From Solimonas sp. (GTDB lineage: Bacteria; Pseudomonadota; Gammaproteobacteria; Nevskiales; Nevskiaceae): a stretch of DNA of 64,000 nt. Of the stretch, positions 1 through 8,783 are shown piece by piece; position 1 is the stretch's first letter; every line of letters starts with the position of its first letter. A program made the position numbers and the translations under genes. The notes beneath the pieces were generated by a model that saw only the letters and a program-made list of their open reading frames with translations, searched no databases and was not told where the DNA came from. The stretch covers positions 1-64,000 of the forward strand of contig JASBRP010000032.1 in the NCBI GenBank assembly GCA_030149365.1, read 5' to 3'.

Positions 1-75
1 GGAAAGAGAGCCTCTCCAATAGAGTCCTGGACGCGGCGAAATTTCTCCATCATCTCAGAGGGGATCGCAGTAAAT

Positions 76-327
76 GTGCCTACCATTCCCATCGAAAGGA
101 CCCCGCGATCTGAAAAAGGATGTAGGCACCGACGTAACGAGATGGCGGTGCCGAATGCAGAATTGCATCCCCTCTGGACGATGCGCAAGGTGACGACCGA
201 ATCAGGCTGCGACCACTATTGGGCTCAGGAGCCGAGCTTGGTCCGCCTCATCGTTAGCTACGGCTACGTGACCACGCAGGATCCCGCCGCCGTGCAGGCG
301 AAGGTGGACGCCTCGCTCGACGGCTGA
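76..327 (+). CDS. hypothetical protein, possibly cut at its 5' end by the window edge
   Basis: I do not recognise this protein. The frame is open from base 1 with no stop, so a longer gene could enter from the left. Inside the window it could start at the GTG at 76 or the ATG at 142 (residue 23); the second half is the more protein-like part. It converges on the DUF6351 gene and ends 12 bases before that gene's stop. There is no signal peptide or membrane segment. It may not be a real gene. Confidence 0.3.
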   Translation: MPTIPIERTPRSEKGCRHRRNEMAVPNAELHPLWTMRKVTTESGCDHYWAQEPSLVRLIVSYGYVTTQDPAAVQAKVDASLDG

Positions 328-339
328 GCGTGTCGTGCC

Positions 340-2646
340 TTACCGCGCGAACACCTGGAACGCCGGGGACGCCCAGCCCAGGCCCGAGTTCGCGGGCACG
401 GCGGGCATCGCACGGCCGCCGTAGATCGCGGCTTCTGCCGTGCCGTACTGCTGCCAGGGGATGGTGGGCTGCTGGCTGACGCCGGGCTTGCTGAAGTCGC
501 AGACGCCGTCGGGGAAGACCGCCTGCAACTGGGCCCACTGCTCGTCGCTGAAGCCGAAGATACCGTAGTTGTCGTTACGGTCCATGGGCTTGAGTTGGCA
601 TTTGTTGGTGTCGGTGGTGATGGCGTCGCCCGCGCCGGTGCGCGGCGTGCCGTAGATGCCGACGATCAGCGGGCCGCAGGCTTGGTCGAGCAGTTTCTGG
701 CCCACGCCGTCGAAGCAGGCGTCCTTCAGGTCTGCCGGCTTGCCGGTGACCAGCTTCTGCGCCAGCGGCGTGGCGCTGGCGTCCTTCTCTACCTCGCCCA
801 GCCAGCGGTCCATGGCGATGAAGCTGTTCTTGGCGCAGAAGTTGTCGGCCAGCATCGGGATCGGGCCTTCCCAGATCAACTGGTTGTCATGATGGCCGTG
901 GGCGCGTTCCAGGCGCGCGCGCATCGCGTAGGCACGGTAGGCGTCGTGGAACAGGCCCGGATCCGGGCCGCGGCAGTCGATGATGGCGACCTGGTCCATG
1001 TTGTTGGCCTGGTTGATCATGCCCGTGCGATAGGCGTTGGCCAGCGCCGGCTGCACCGCCACCATGCGCTCTTCGGTCACGTTGGTGTCCTGGTCGGCGC
1101 CGCCGATCTTCACGTTCAGGTCCACGAATTGCGCCGGCAGGATCAGGCCCTGCTGCAACGCCTTGAGGCCGTACTGCACGCCGACGTTGTCCAGCGGGAA
1201 GCCGGCGAAGCCGCGCTTGATCTGCTGCTCGTAGACGCTCCAGCGCTCCGGCGGGCGAGGGCCCAGCAGGTTGATGGCGGCGTCCTGCACCGTGCAGCGG
1301 GTGCCGCCCGGGTTGGTGTCCGGGTGGTAGCGCTGCGCGTCGCTGATGCCGGCGCAGGCGCTGGTGGGCACGGCCACGTGGAACTGCGCGCTGTCGCTGA
1401 CCTGCGAGTTGATGATGGTCAGGTGGTCCTGCGCGTTGGCCATCTGCGTGGGCAACCACAGCACGCCGGGCGCCCACTGCGAGGGATCCAGGAAATAGTC
1501 CAGCGTCAGGTGGTAGTCCAGGAACTGCGTGGCCGTGCTCCAGGCGTCGGGGAAGGAGCAGGTCGGCAGGATGCCCTGGTAGATGCCGGGGTAGGCATTG
1601 GCCACCTGCTGCTGCGTCAGCGAGCCGCCCGAGCAGCCCTGGCCGATGGTGTAGCGCAGCTCGCCGTACTGCTCGATCACGCGCTCCTTGGCCATCACCA
1701 GCGACTCCGCCTGCACGGCGACGTTGCAGTTGTGGCCGGCGTGGTTCAGCGCGGTGGACATCACCGCGAAGCCCTTGCTCAGCGCATGCTCGGTGGCATC
1801 CTTCAGCACTTCCAGCGGCAGGCCGATGGGCAGCAGCTCACCGCCGACCACGGGGATGTCGGTGCCGCTGCTGGGGATCACCGACGGCGCGCTGCCGGTC
1901 TGGTAGTCCACGCCGCAGGAGAAGCCGTGGTTGATCACCAGCTTGTGGTTGAACTGCGGCTGCGGTGCGGCGGCGGTCCAGGGTTGATCGGGCTGGTAGA
2001 GCGCGGCGATCTTGTACTGGTCGCGGTCCTGGTAGCCGGTCTCCACGCGCACGATGAAGGGCACGGTCACGCCCTGGTCCGTGGTGGTGTTGGCGACGTC
2101 GCTGGGCGGGTTTTCCGGGTCGTAGGACTGCAGCCCCGGCAGCAGCGGATTGCTGGACTTGTAGACGAAGGCGTATTCCGGCGGCTGGTTGCACTGCGCG
2201 TCCACCGCGCCGGCGTTGGTGCAGGTCCAGGGTTGCATCTGCGGGCCGGCGAACACCGGGCCGCCGTGCGGGTGGTTGGTGAGCGTCACGCTCGCCGCGC
2301 CCACGCCGGGCAGGCTCGCACTGACTGTGTTGAGGCCGATGGCCATGCCGCTGACCAGGCCGATCACGCGGCCGTCCTCGCGCCGCGAGAAGGCGCTGCT
2401 GGCATCCGCGCCGGCTACCGTCACCTTTAGCTTGCTGGCGTCCGCGTCCGCCGGCAGTTTCACTTCCAGCAGGGCGTCGCCGCTGGAGATCAGGTCGGCG
2501 CGGTTGGACAGCACGCGCAGTTCCAGTGCTCCACTGCTGGTGCCACCGCTATCACCGGACGCGGGATCGGAGCGGCTGCAGGCGGCGAGAGTGCCGGCCA
2601 GCGACAGGGAGACGAGGGACAGCAGCAGGCGACGTGCAATGGTCAT
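340..2646 (-). CDS. DUF6351 family lipoprotein, tannase-like alpha/beta hydrolase
   Basis: A 768-residue exported protein. The start at 2646 is chosen because it opens a clear lipoprotein signal: basic n-region, hydrophobic core and lipobox LAAC about 25 residues in; the frame stays open upstream to 2808 but that part does not look like protein. A GCSGGS nucleophile-elbow motif lies near residue 338, resembling the GCSxGG elbow of tannase/feruloyl esterase relatives. Length and overall pattern fit DUF6351, a family seen in steroid- and hydrocarbon-degrading proteobacteria. It is probably anchored in the outer membrane, facing the periplasm or outside. The substrate is unknown; ester hydrolysis is inferred from the elbow motif alone. 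It has no close co-directional partner. Confidence 0.85.
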   Translation of the reverse strand: MTIARRLLLSLVSLSLAGTLAACSRSDPASGDSGGTSSGALELRVLSNRADLISSGDALLEVKLPADADASKLKVTVAGADASSAFSRREDGRVIGLVSGMAIGLNTVSASLPGVGAASVTLTNHPHGGPVFAGPQMQPWTCTNAGAVDAQCNQPPEYAFVYKSSNPLLPGLQSYDPENPPSDVANTTTDQGVTVPFIVRVETGYQDRDQYKIAALYQPDQPWTAAAPQPQFNHKLVINHGFSCGVDYQTGSAPSVIPSSGTDIPVVGGELLPIGLPLEVLKDATEHALSKGFAVMSTALNHAGHNCNVAVQAESLVMAKERVIEQYGELRYTIGQGCSGGSLTQQQVANAYPGIYQGILPTCSFPDAWSTATQFLDYHLTLDYFLDPSQWAPGVLWLPTQMANAQDHLTIINSQVSDSAQFHVAVPTSACAGISDAQRYHPDTNPGGTRCTVQDAAINLLGPRPPERWSVYEQQIKRGFAGFPLDNVGVQYGLKALQQGLILPAQFVDLNVKIGGADQDTNVTEERMVAVQPALANAYRTGMINQANNMDQVAIIDCRGPDPGLFHDAYRAYAMRARLERAHGHHDNQLIWEGPIPMLADNFCAKNSFIAMDRWLGEVEKDASATPLAQKLVTGKPADLKDACFDGVGQKLLDQACGPLIVGIYGTPRTGAGDAITTDTNKCQLKPMDRNDNYGIFGFSDEQWAQLQAVFPDGVCDFSKPGVSQQPTIPWQQYGTAEAAIYGGRAMPAVPANSGLGWASPAFQVFAR

Positions 2647-2928
2647 GGCGTGGTCTCGTATAGGAGGAGTGGTAGTGGACCGGCTAGCCCTGAAGTATCG
2701 GGCAGGCCTGCTGTACCTGCAGTAGGAAAGGGAGCCTAGATGGGAGTTGGTCGCCCCGATCGCTACGGTGTCTTCGAGGCCCTCATGTCCTGGCGGGACT
2801 TCGAGCAAGTCGTGGAGTCACGGAAGTACCTGATTCAGTCGTCAATTTGCCTGCGGAAGTCATCGCAGATAAAAAGCATCTGAGACAATGCCCGGGAGGC
2901 GTGTCCGGGGAACGGCGAGGGCGATGGG

Positions 2929-4986
2929 ATGATTGATCTTCTGCAGTTGGGTTCGAGGGTTCGCGGCGGGCTGCTCGTCCTGGTACTGGCGCTCGGGGCC
3001 TGCGGTAGTGGTGGGGGCGGTGCCTCGGCCGTCCTCGAACTCTCGCCGGCCAGCGTCAGTGCCTCTTTTTACAGTCGGGAAGTGCATGAGTTCTCGACAG
3101 AGGGCAGCTTGCGCGGAGCCGTGCCAGATGAGGGGGTATTGGTTGTCGTCGATCCCGGTGAAATCCTGCAGGAGGATTTCGATCTTGTGTGGGTAGGTGA
3201 TGACCGGGTCCGCTTGACCTTCAGGACCTCCCCTGGACTGGAGCCCGGTCGCCGGCAGAGCCGGCTCGAGATTCGCATTTGCGATACGGAGACCTGCAGG
3301 CGTAGCTACGCGACCGCCACCTTGGGATATGACTTCGAGGTACTCCCATACCCCGTGCCGGTGCTGGATCAGCTCATGCCCTCTACGGTCCTTGTCGGCA
3401 GCGACGCAACCGACATTGCAGTGACCGGAAGCAGCTTCACCCACGCCTCTGAGGTGTACTGGAGCGATGTGCCGTTGGCCACGGAGTATGTTTCACCCAC
3501 CCAACTGGTTGCCAGTGTGCCTTCCGGTTTGCTGAGAGAGGTGGGGATAGTCCCGTTGACTGTGAGGAATCCCACGCCGGGTGGTGGCGTCTCGGCCGTT
3601 CGCGACTTCACTGTGGCCTACCCGGTGCCGCAGATTTCCGGCATGTCCGCGGTTGAGTCAGCCGCAGGATGCGGGGGGTTCCCCCTGCGTATAGGCGGCG
3701 AGGGAATTTTCCCGGCGACCACGCTGCTATGGAATGGCAGCCCTCGTCCTTCAACGATGCTGTCTCCGGGCTTGCTTTCCGCTGAGATCAGCGCTGCGGA
3801 TCTTGCTGCCGCCTCCTCCGCGGTAGTCTCCTTGCGAAATCCGGCGCCAGGTGGTGGCGTGGGGAGCGTCGAGGCTTTCAGCGTTACCGTCAGTGCTCCC
3901 CCCACGACGGATACGGTAACCCTTCAGATCAATCCGCAACACACCAGCCGGGCGACCACCCGGTGTCCGGTGTCCTTGCCACAGGAGCGTGCCTGGCAAT
4001 TCCCTCTTGAAGATATCGACCTGAGCTATCCGTTGGTCGCCGACGGCAGGGTCTATTTCTATGCCGGGGGCGCCGGATTGCCGCTCTATGCGCTGGACGC
4101 TACCACGGGCAGCGTTGTCTGGGGGCCGCTGCGGGACGAGAATCCCAATTTCAATCTTGCTTACGATAACGGACGCTTGTTCGTTCCCCAACTACTGGCG
4201 GTGAGCGCCTTCAATGCCGAAAACGGCAATCTTGCCTGGCGTTCGCCCCTGGTGGAGGCCAACGTAGAGTCCGGCATCACCGCGACCAACGGAGCATTGT
4301 ACTTCAGCGTCAGCGGTGTGCCCAACTACGTCAAGGCACTGAAGCAATCCGATGGATCCGCGCTCTGGACCCGCAGCGTCGAAGGAGGCCAGCAAAGCGT
4401 GCCTGCAGTCAATGCTGGCAGCGTATTTGTCAGCTACCCCTGTGCCGCCTACCGATTGTCGACTACCGATGGCTCCGTGACTTGGCAGGTAGGAGGCGCA
4501 TGTCCCGATGATGACAGCACGTTTGCCGGCGGAACGCCGGTGCTCCAGGGCACTCGTCTGCTTGCCTCACGGGGTCTTGCCGACAGCGGCGGCAAGATTC
4601 TTCGTGTGGCCGATGGCGCCGAATTGGGCGGCTACGACGCCGATGCCAATCCCGCTGTTGCTCCAGGTGTGAGAGTGGCGCTGCAGAACTGGAAATATGC
4701 CCCAGTGATCCGCGCGCATGACGATGACGGCAATCTGCTCTGGACCTTCGAGCGTCCATACGACGAAATCCCCGTTTGGGCGCCGGTCATCGTCAACAAC
4801 CTCGTCCTGGTTGCTACGGCCGATCGTCGCGTCTGGGCTCTGGACCTGCACAGTGGCGTGCCGCTCTGGTCCGGCACGCTAGGTCACAATGTCAGATCCG
4901 GCGACAACCTTTCCGTTGGGGGAGGGGTATTGGTTGTGCGGACACATGGGGGGCTCAGCGCCTTCGATCTGGGCGGGCGAGAGTAG
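2929..4986 (+). CDS. lipoprotein with IPT/TIG domains and a PQQ-like beta-propeller
   Basis: A 685-residue lipoprotein. The signal ends in LGAC near residue 25, followed by a Gly-rich linker. Residues ~35-140 are an unassigned beta-rich domain with a CDTETC pair. Two IPT/TIG-type immunoglobulin-like repeats follow (~143-230 and ~231-325); each ends in a similar NP-x-PGGGV...F strand. From ~355 to the end there are repeated YALDATTGSVVW-like blades, the pattern of PQQ_2 outer-membrane propellers such as BamB. It probably acts as a surface or periplasmic binding scaffold; no catalytic residues are apparent. It is divergent from the DUF6351 gene and convergent with the next gene, so likely monocistronic. 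Confidence 0.85.
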   Translation: MIDLLQLGSRVRGGLLVLVLALGACGSGGGGASAVLELSPASVSASFYSREVHEFSTEGSLRGAVPDEGVLVVVDPGEILQEDFDLVWVGDDRVRLTFRTSPGLEPGRRQSRLEIRICDTETCRRSYATATLGYDFEVLPYPVPVLDQLMPSTVLVGSDATDIAVTGSSFTHASEVYWSDVPLATEYVSPTQLVASVPSGLLREVGIVPLTVRNPTPGGGVSAVRDFTVAYPVPQISGMSAVESAAGCGGFPLRIGGEGIFPATTLLWNGSPRPSTMLSPGLLSAEISAADLAAASSAVVSLRNPAPGGGVGSVEAFSVTVSAPPTTDTVTLQINPQHTSRATTRCPVSLPQERAWQFPLEDIDLSYPLVADGRVYFYAGGAGLPLYALDATTGSVVWGPLRDENPNFNLAYDNGRLFVPQLLAVSAFNAENGNLAWRSPLVEANVESGITATNGALYFSVSGVPNYVKALKQSDGSALWTRSVEGGQQSVPAVNAGSVFVSYPCAAYRLSTTDGSVTWQVGGACPDDDSTFAGGTPVLQGTRLLASRGLADSGGKILRVADGAELGGYDADANPAVAPGVRVALQNWKYAPVIRAHDDDGNLLWTFERPYDEIPVWAPVIVNNLVLVATADRRVWALDLHSGVPLWSGTLGHNVRSGDNLSVGGGVLVVRTHGGLSAFDLGGRE

Positions 4987-4998
4987 CTGCGGTGGGGT

Positions 4999-6303
4999 TC
5001 AGGGCCCTTCGTAACGCTTGAGATATAAGCCCAGTACCGGGTCTTCGTTGCGCAGCAGGAATGCCGGGTTGCCGGCGCCGTCCACGCCCAGGCCTGACAG
5101 GGCTTGATGGCCCGGGCCCTGGGTGTTCACGCGGAACTCTGGTGCCAGCGGCTGGCCATCCGCGCCGAAGCGGCGAGCCTGGGCGTCAAAGTCCGGAGGC
5201 CATTGGTCGCCTGGCTCCTTCCGGGTCCAACCGACCACGAAGCTGCCGCCCGGTGCCACGGCCAGCTGCGGGCGGCTGCCGTACTCGGTGGAGGGCGTGT
5301 GCGCCGTCATCACCTCGCCGCGCGGCTGGCCGGCCGAGTCGTAGCGGCGCAACTGCACGTCGCGGCCGCTACCACCGCCCAGCCAGGCGATCACCGCGTT
5401 GTTCTGCGCGTCCAGGTCCATGAGGGTGCTGTCGACCACGCCCAGCGCCTCGCCGACGAGCGCGGCGGTGCCCAGCGTCTTGCCGTCCGCGGCCAGGCGC
5501 TGCAGGCGGATCTGCGTGGGCTGCTTGCCGTAGGGCAGGCTCGACCAGGTCAGCCATGCCTGGCCGTCGCCGCGTAGCGCTACGGCTGGGCCATCCAGCA
5601 AGCGGCCGATGCCCACGCCGATCAGCGGTGTGTAGGTGCGGCCGCCGGCGGCGATACGGCTGGCTTCGGCGACCGGTGTGCCGTCGGCGCGGTAGCGCCG
5701 GAACATGATCGCGCTCGACGAGGTGTTGGTCAGGGTCGGATTCGGTCCCAGCGGGATGGTCAGGTCCAGCAGGTCCCAGACCTTGCGCGACCATGCCACG
5801 GCGAAGTCGCCATTGGGCGCGATGGCCACCGCCTGGTTGCCATGCACGGCCTTCGACTCCACGCCGCTGACCGCCAGCACCGGCCCCACGGCGTTACCCG
5901 CCGCGTCGAAGCGGCGCGCCATCACCTGCGTCCAGGCCGACGAGGCGCCCGGCTCGGTCCACGTCAGCACGAAAGCGCCGCTGTCCTGCAACGCGATCAC
6001 CGGCCCGGCGGCAGCGTTGGTGGCACCTGGCACCAACTGCTCCGTGGCCAGCGGCGCGCCGCCCGCATCCAGGCGTTGCACATAGAGGCCATAACCCTGC
6101 GGGCCATGGGCCTCCCAGCTCGCCACCATGAAGCCGGAGGCATTGCGCGCCAGCGTGCCGGCGTAGATGCCGTCGGGCGCGCCGGGTGTGTTGATGCGGG
6201 TTTCCGGCCCCAGCGGATCGCCGGGTGCGGCGGTGGCAGCCAGCGGAAGCAGCAGGGCGGCGAACACGCCGCGGCAAGCCACGCGAATGATGGACCGGTT
6301 CAT
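4999..6303 (-). CDS. secreted repeat (propeller-like) protein of unknown function
   Basis: A 434-residue protein starting at 6303, where GGGAGAGAGG sits just ahead of the ATG; a longer open frame to 6408 is disregarded. A Sec signal peptide ends in ATAAPG near residue 27. The rest is built of repeated blocks of the type 'G.FVVAW....G....V.ARRFDAAG.P.G', each pairing a 'val-trp' strand with an 'RRFdAdG' turn. This is common in large secreted bacterial proteins and is predicted to fold as a beta-propeller. No catalytic motif is seen. It converges on the IPT/PQQ lipoprotein with a 12-base gap. Confidence 0.75.
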   Translation of the reverse strand: MNRSIIRVACRGVFAALLLPLAATAAPGDPLGPETRINTPGAPDGIYAGTLARNASGFMVASWEAHGPQGYGLYVQRLDAGGAPLATEQLVPGATNAAAGPVIALQDSGAFVLTWTEPGASSAWTQVMARRFDAAGNAVGPVLAVSGVESKAVHGNQAVAIAPNGDFAVAWSRKVWDLLDLTIPLGPNPTLTNTSSSAIMFRRYRADGTPVAEASRIAAGGRTYTPLIGVGIGRLLDGPAVALRGDGQAWLTWSSLPYGKQPTQIRLQRLAADGKTLGTAALVGEALGVVDSTLMDLDAQNNAVIAWLGGGSGRDVQLRRYDSAGQPRGEVMTAHTPSTEYGSRPQLAVAPGGSFVVGWTRKEPGDQWPPDFDAQARRFGADGQPLAPEFRVNTQGPGHQALSGLGVDGAGNPAFLLRNEDPVLGLYLKRYEGP

Positions 6304-6694
6304 CCCTCTCTCCCCCAGGGCGGTGCCCCGGTGCATGGCCTGCCCTCGTTGGGGCGCGACCGTTTTCGTTATGCGCTGCAGTCTATGCCTGACGGGGAGG
6401 TCCGCCAATGGATCGAGTAAAAAATCAATATTTGAAGCTATTTTTTATATTTAATCACAGCGCTCGATGGCTGCACTGCTGGGGATCGTCGGTCATGCGA
6501 CAGAGGGGCACCACTCGTTGCGTGATGGAGCGGGCCCGGTGCCTGCTATCCGCAGGGCAGGATGCAAGCCGCGGAGCGTGCTGCCCGAAATCCATGCATA
6601 TTGCAATTAAATCTTCCAATAACATCAATGAAAACAATGGTCTGATACTGGCCTGACTTTTGGGTAGCTCGCCTTATCATCCGGAGGGCTGGCC
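6304..6694. other. intergenic region, divergent promoter space
   Basis: No gene is supported here. The stretch holds a short AT-rich patch around 6418-6455 that could carry the promoter of the leftward secreted protein. The rest is ordinary GC-rich sequence with only scrappy short frames. Confidence 0.5.
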
Positions 6695-6907
6695 ATGCAT
6701 CACGAACTCGTTGTGGCGACACTGTTGGTACTGACCATGGTCCTTTCCGGCTGCGGCCTGGGGGCAAAGGCCGATGCTTCGGAACTCGCCAGCTTTGCGC
6801 CGCCGGATTCCTTGCCTGAAGCCTTGCGCGGCTCGTATTGCGACCGCTACCTGCTGGTGCACGCCAAGGAAGCCTGCCGGTCCGGCCTGCAGTTGGCCAG
6901 CCAGTGA
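6695..6907 (+). CDS. small lipoprotein
   Basis: A 70-residue protein. A GGAGGG ribosome-binding site lies 6-7 bases before the ATG. Residues 1-20 form a lipoprotein signal ending in the lipobox LSGC. The short mature part (~50 residues) has two further cysteines and no recognisable domain. It is followed after 5 bases by another small gene, suggesting a small operon. Function unknown. Confidence 0.7.
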   Translation: MHHELVVATLLVLTMVLSGCGLGAKADASELASFAPPDSLPEALRGSYCDRYLLVHAKEACRSGLQLASQ

Positions 6908-6912
6908 GGAAC

Positions 6913-7248
6913 ATGCCGATGGATGCGAAAGCCCGCCACGCGTTGCAGCAACTCCGTCAGCTTGCCCACGGCCTTCCTGGCGCAGGGGAGCAGGAATTCT
7001 GGCGCGTCACCGGTCTGTGCCAGCAGATTCACGCTGCCAACCCCAATCCGCAGTTGCTGCTTCGCTTGAGACATCTGCAGGCCATCATGAAGGACTGGCT
7101 GCTGCCGCTGCGCTGGCAGGGACATGAGGACGCGCTGGAGCCGCTGCGTGCGGAGGTGCTGCGTTGCATCGATGCCGTGGACGACTGCGCCTGCTTCGAG
7201 CAAGACGCCATGGGTGAGGCTGAGCCGCGCCGCACGGCGAATGGCTGA
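6913..7248 (+). CDS. hypothetical cytoplasmic protein
   Basis: A 111-residue helical, soluble protein with no signal or membrane segment; I do not recognise the family. A GAGGA site at 6906-6910 is better spaced for a second ATG at 6919, so the protein may begin two codons later. It sits directly behind the small lipoprotein gene and ahead of a small Cys-pair protein. The C-terminal half is acidic with a CACFEQD segment. A competing frame on the opposite strand was rejected because this one has the ribosome-binding site and operon spacing. Confidence 0.55.
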   Translation: MPMDAKARHALQQLRQLAHGLPGAGEQEFWRVTGLCQQIHAANPNPQLLLRLRHLQAIMKDWLLPLRWQGHEDALEPLRAEVLRCIDAVDDCACFEQDAMGEAEPRRTANG

Positions 7249-7290
7249 TCCCGCTATCCAGATTCCACCCCACATCGCTCAGGAAAGCCC

Positions 7291-7527
7291 ATGACGATCA
7301 AGGCAAGGATGCAGACGCTGGTACGCCAGGTTGTGCGTGGGCATACCCCGTATGAAGACGAGACCATGACGCGCTTCGGTGCGTCTGGCCAGGCAGGCAC
7401 CAAGGCCTGCCCCGATTGCAGCAACCCGCTGCACGCGGATTCCCCGGCGCTGGGCGACGTGCATGGTCTGGCGCTCTATGTCTGTGGGGTTTGCAGCGGT
7501 AGCTGGATATTGGTGGCGCGTCACTGA
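7291..7527 (+). CDS. small protein with paired CxxC motifs (zinc-ribbon-like)
   Basis: A 78-residue protein preceded by AGGAAA nine bases before the ATG. Two motifs, CPDC near residue 39 and CGVC near residue 69, are spaced as in a zinc ribbon. Between them lies a short segment rich in small residues, and a hydrophobic C-terminus (SWILVARH) follows. It could be a metal-binding adaptor; the family is not recognised. It is third in a run of small co-directional genes and lies before a hairpin. Confidence 0.55.
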   Translation: MTIKARMQTLVRQVVRGHTPYEDETMTRFGASGQAGTKACPDCSNPLHADSPALGDVHGLALYVCGVCSGSWILVARH

Positions 7528-7591
7528 GCGTGCGGTAGCGGTGCCCTGAGCTGGCGGCGGTAGACACTCCAAGCTGAATTCCTCACCTCTT

Positions 7592-7614
7592 CCCCTATCC
7601 CGGAGGGATAGGGG
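7592..7614. terminator. hairpin between convergent genes
   Basis: A perfect 10-bp stem (arms 7592-7601 and 7605-7614) with a three-base loop lies between the convergent ends at 7527 and 7633. The following T-run is weak on both strands, so it is either a poor bidirectional terminator or a copy of the C-rich hairpin repeats found elsewhere in the window. Confidence 0.4.
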
Positions 7615-7632
7615 TTCAAAGCCTTGTTGCCC

Positions 7633-8550
7633 TCAGGCCACGGCCTGCTGTTCTCCGCCCCAGAGCTGGCTGCGATATCGCGCGAAGCAGCGCGCGCCTG
7701 CGGCCAGTCGCAGCAGGGCGCCTTCCGCGATGGGGCGGGCCAGCGTAGGGTCCGAGGAGACCAGGGGTTCGATCACTTCGCGGTTCCACTGCTCGGAGTG
7801 CTTGATGTCCAGCCCAGCGTGGATCTGGAAGTACCGGCGGCCCGGCGCATCCACGCCCAGGCGCTTCAGGCCTTCGTTGACGCGGCTGACGCGGCCGGGG
7901 GCGGTCATCTCGATCACGCCCAGGGCGCCGACGGACTGGTAGGCGTAATGACGGTTGGCGGCCAGGGCGACCATCAGGTTGCCGAGTGCCAGGGATTCCC
8001 AGACGGTGCTTTCCATGGCGGGCTTGAGCTGCAGCGCGTCCACGCACTGCGACAGCATCAGGCCGTGCATCGCCTGCAGGCGGCCGCGGCCCATTTCGTC
8101 CCAGTAGTTGTTGGCCATCTCCACCTTGGGGCGCGCGGGGAACTGCACTTGTGTCATGGCCACCAGGTCATCGAAGCCGGCTTCGCCGGCGGCCTCCTGG
8201 GTGAGGAACCATTTCATGTCGCGCATGCCGGCGCTCTCGGCGAGCCAGGGAAACAGCGGATCGCCCTGGCCGGGGCCGTCGTGGCGCAGGTCGTCGAACC
8301 AGTCCATGAAGGCGGCCGGCGTGGTGGGCACGCCCTGCATCCAGGGAGCGATCCCGGCGCGCAGGTGGTCCAGGTAAAGACCCTCCAGGTGGCGCATGCG
8401 GATTTCCTCCGCAAGGTGGCTTTCCCAACCGCTGCTGTCCGGCTCGGGGCGCAGGCGCTTGTGGTTGAAGCGCGTGAGTCGCAACTGGAAGCCCGGCGAG
8501 TCGAAGGCCGGAGCGTGGTGGGTGAAGTCGCCGGTGGTCAGTACGTTCAT
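7633..8550 (-). CDS. iron-containing redox enzyme family protein (haem-oxygenase-like diiron fold)
   Basis: A 305-residue soluble protein of the haem-oxygenase-like superfamily that includes PqqC/TenA folds and the diiron oxidases (HDOs). The ligand pattern is visible: a glutamate in EAAGEAGFDD (~residues 119-128), the NYWDEMG...MHG segment (~147-162), and HAGLDIKHSEQW near residue 245, which supplies H, D and H. These match the three-helix Glu/His/Asp set of this fold. The substrate cannot be read from sequence; relatives oxidise amino acids, fatty acids or peptide substrates. It is monocistronic, with no biosynthetic partners beside it. Confidence 0.8.
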   Translation of the reverse strand: MNVLTTGDFTHHAPAFDSPGFQLRLTRFNHKRLRPEPDSSGWESHLAEEIRMRHLEGLYLDHLRAGIAPWMQGVPTTPAAFMDWFDDLRHDGPGQGDPLFPWLAESAGMRDMKWFLTQEAAGEAGFDDLVAMTQVQFPARPKVEMANNYWDEMGRGRLQAMHGLMLSQCVDALQLKPAMESTVWESLALGNLMVALAANRHYAYQSVGALGVIEMTAPGRVSRVNEGLKRLGVDAPGRRYFQIHAGLDIKHSEQWNREVIEPLVSSDPTLARPIAEGALLRLAAGARCFARYRSQLWGGEQQAVA

Positions 8551-8783
8551 CTGGGATTCCCGTTATTTCGTTCTCCCTCTCAGACCAAGAGCCGTGCCAG
8601 GGCAAAACGCGGATAAGTCACTGATTCATGGAGCTGGCCGGTTTGGGGGCCTTGCAGATTGACCGATGAGGCGTCGCGACCTGCGCCATCACGCATGCGG
8701 ACAGGACCGTTGCGAAGCGGCATGCGGCAGGGAAATGGTTCGTTTGTTACATTGCCGCCATAACAAGACCAAGGCCCCCAAGG

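Noticed and set aside
595..2430. Long open frame of ~611 codons on the + strand
   Set aside because: It lies antisense to the DUF6351 gene, has low-complexity His/Arg/Gly/Val content and no ribosome-binding site or domain; it is a by-product of high GC.
6653..6680. sigma70-like CTGACT-N16-TATCAT promoter before the small lipoprotein
   Set aside because: The start point would fall on or after the ribosome-binding site at 6683-6688, leaving no usable leader.
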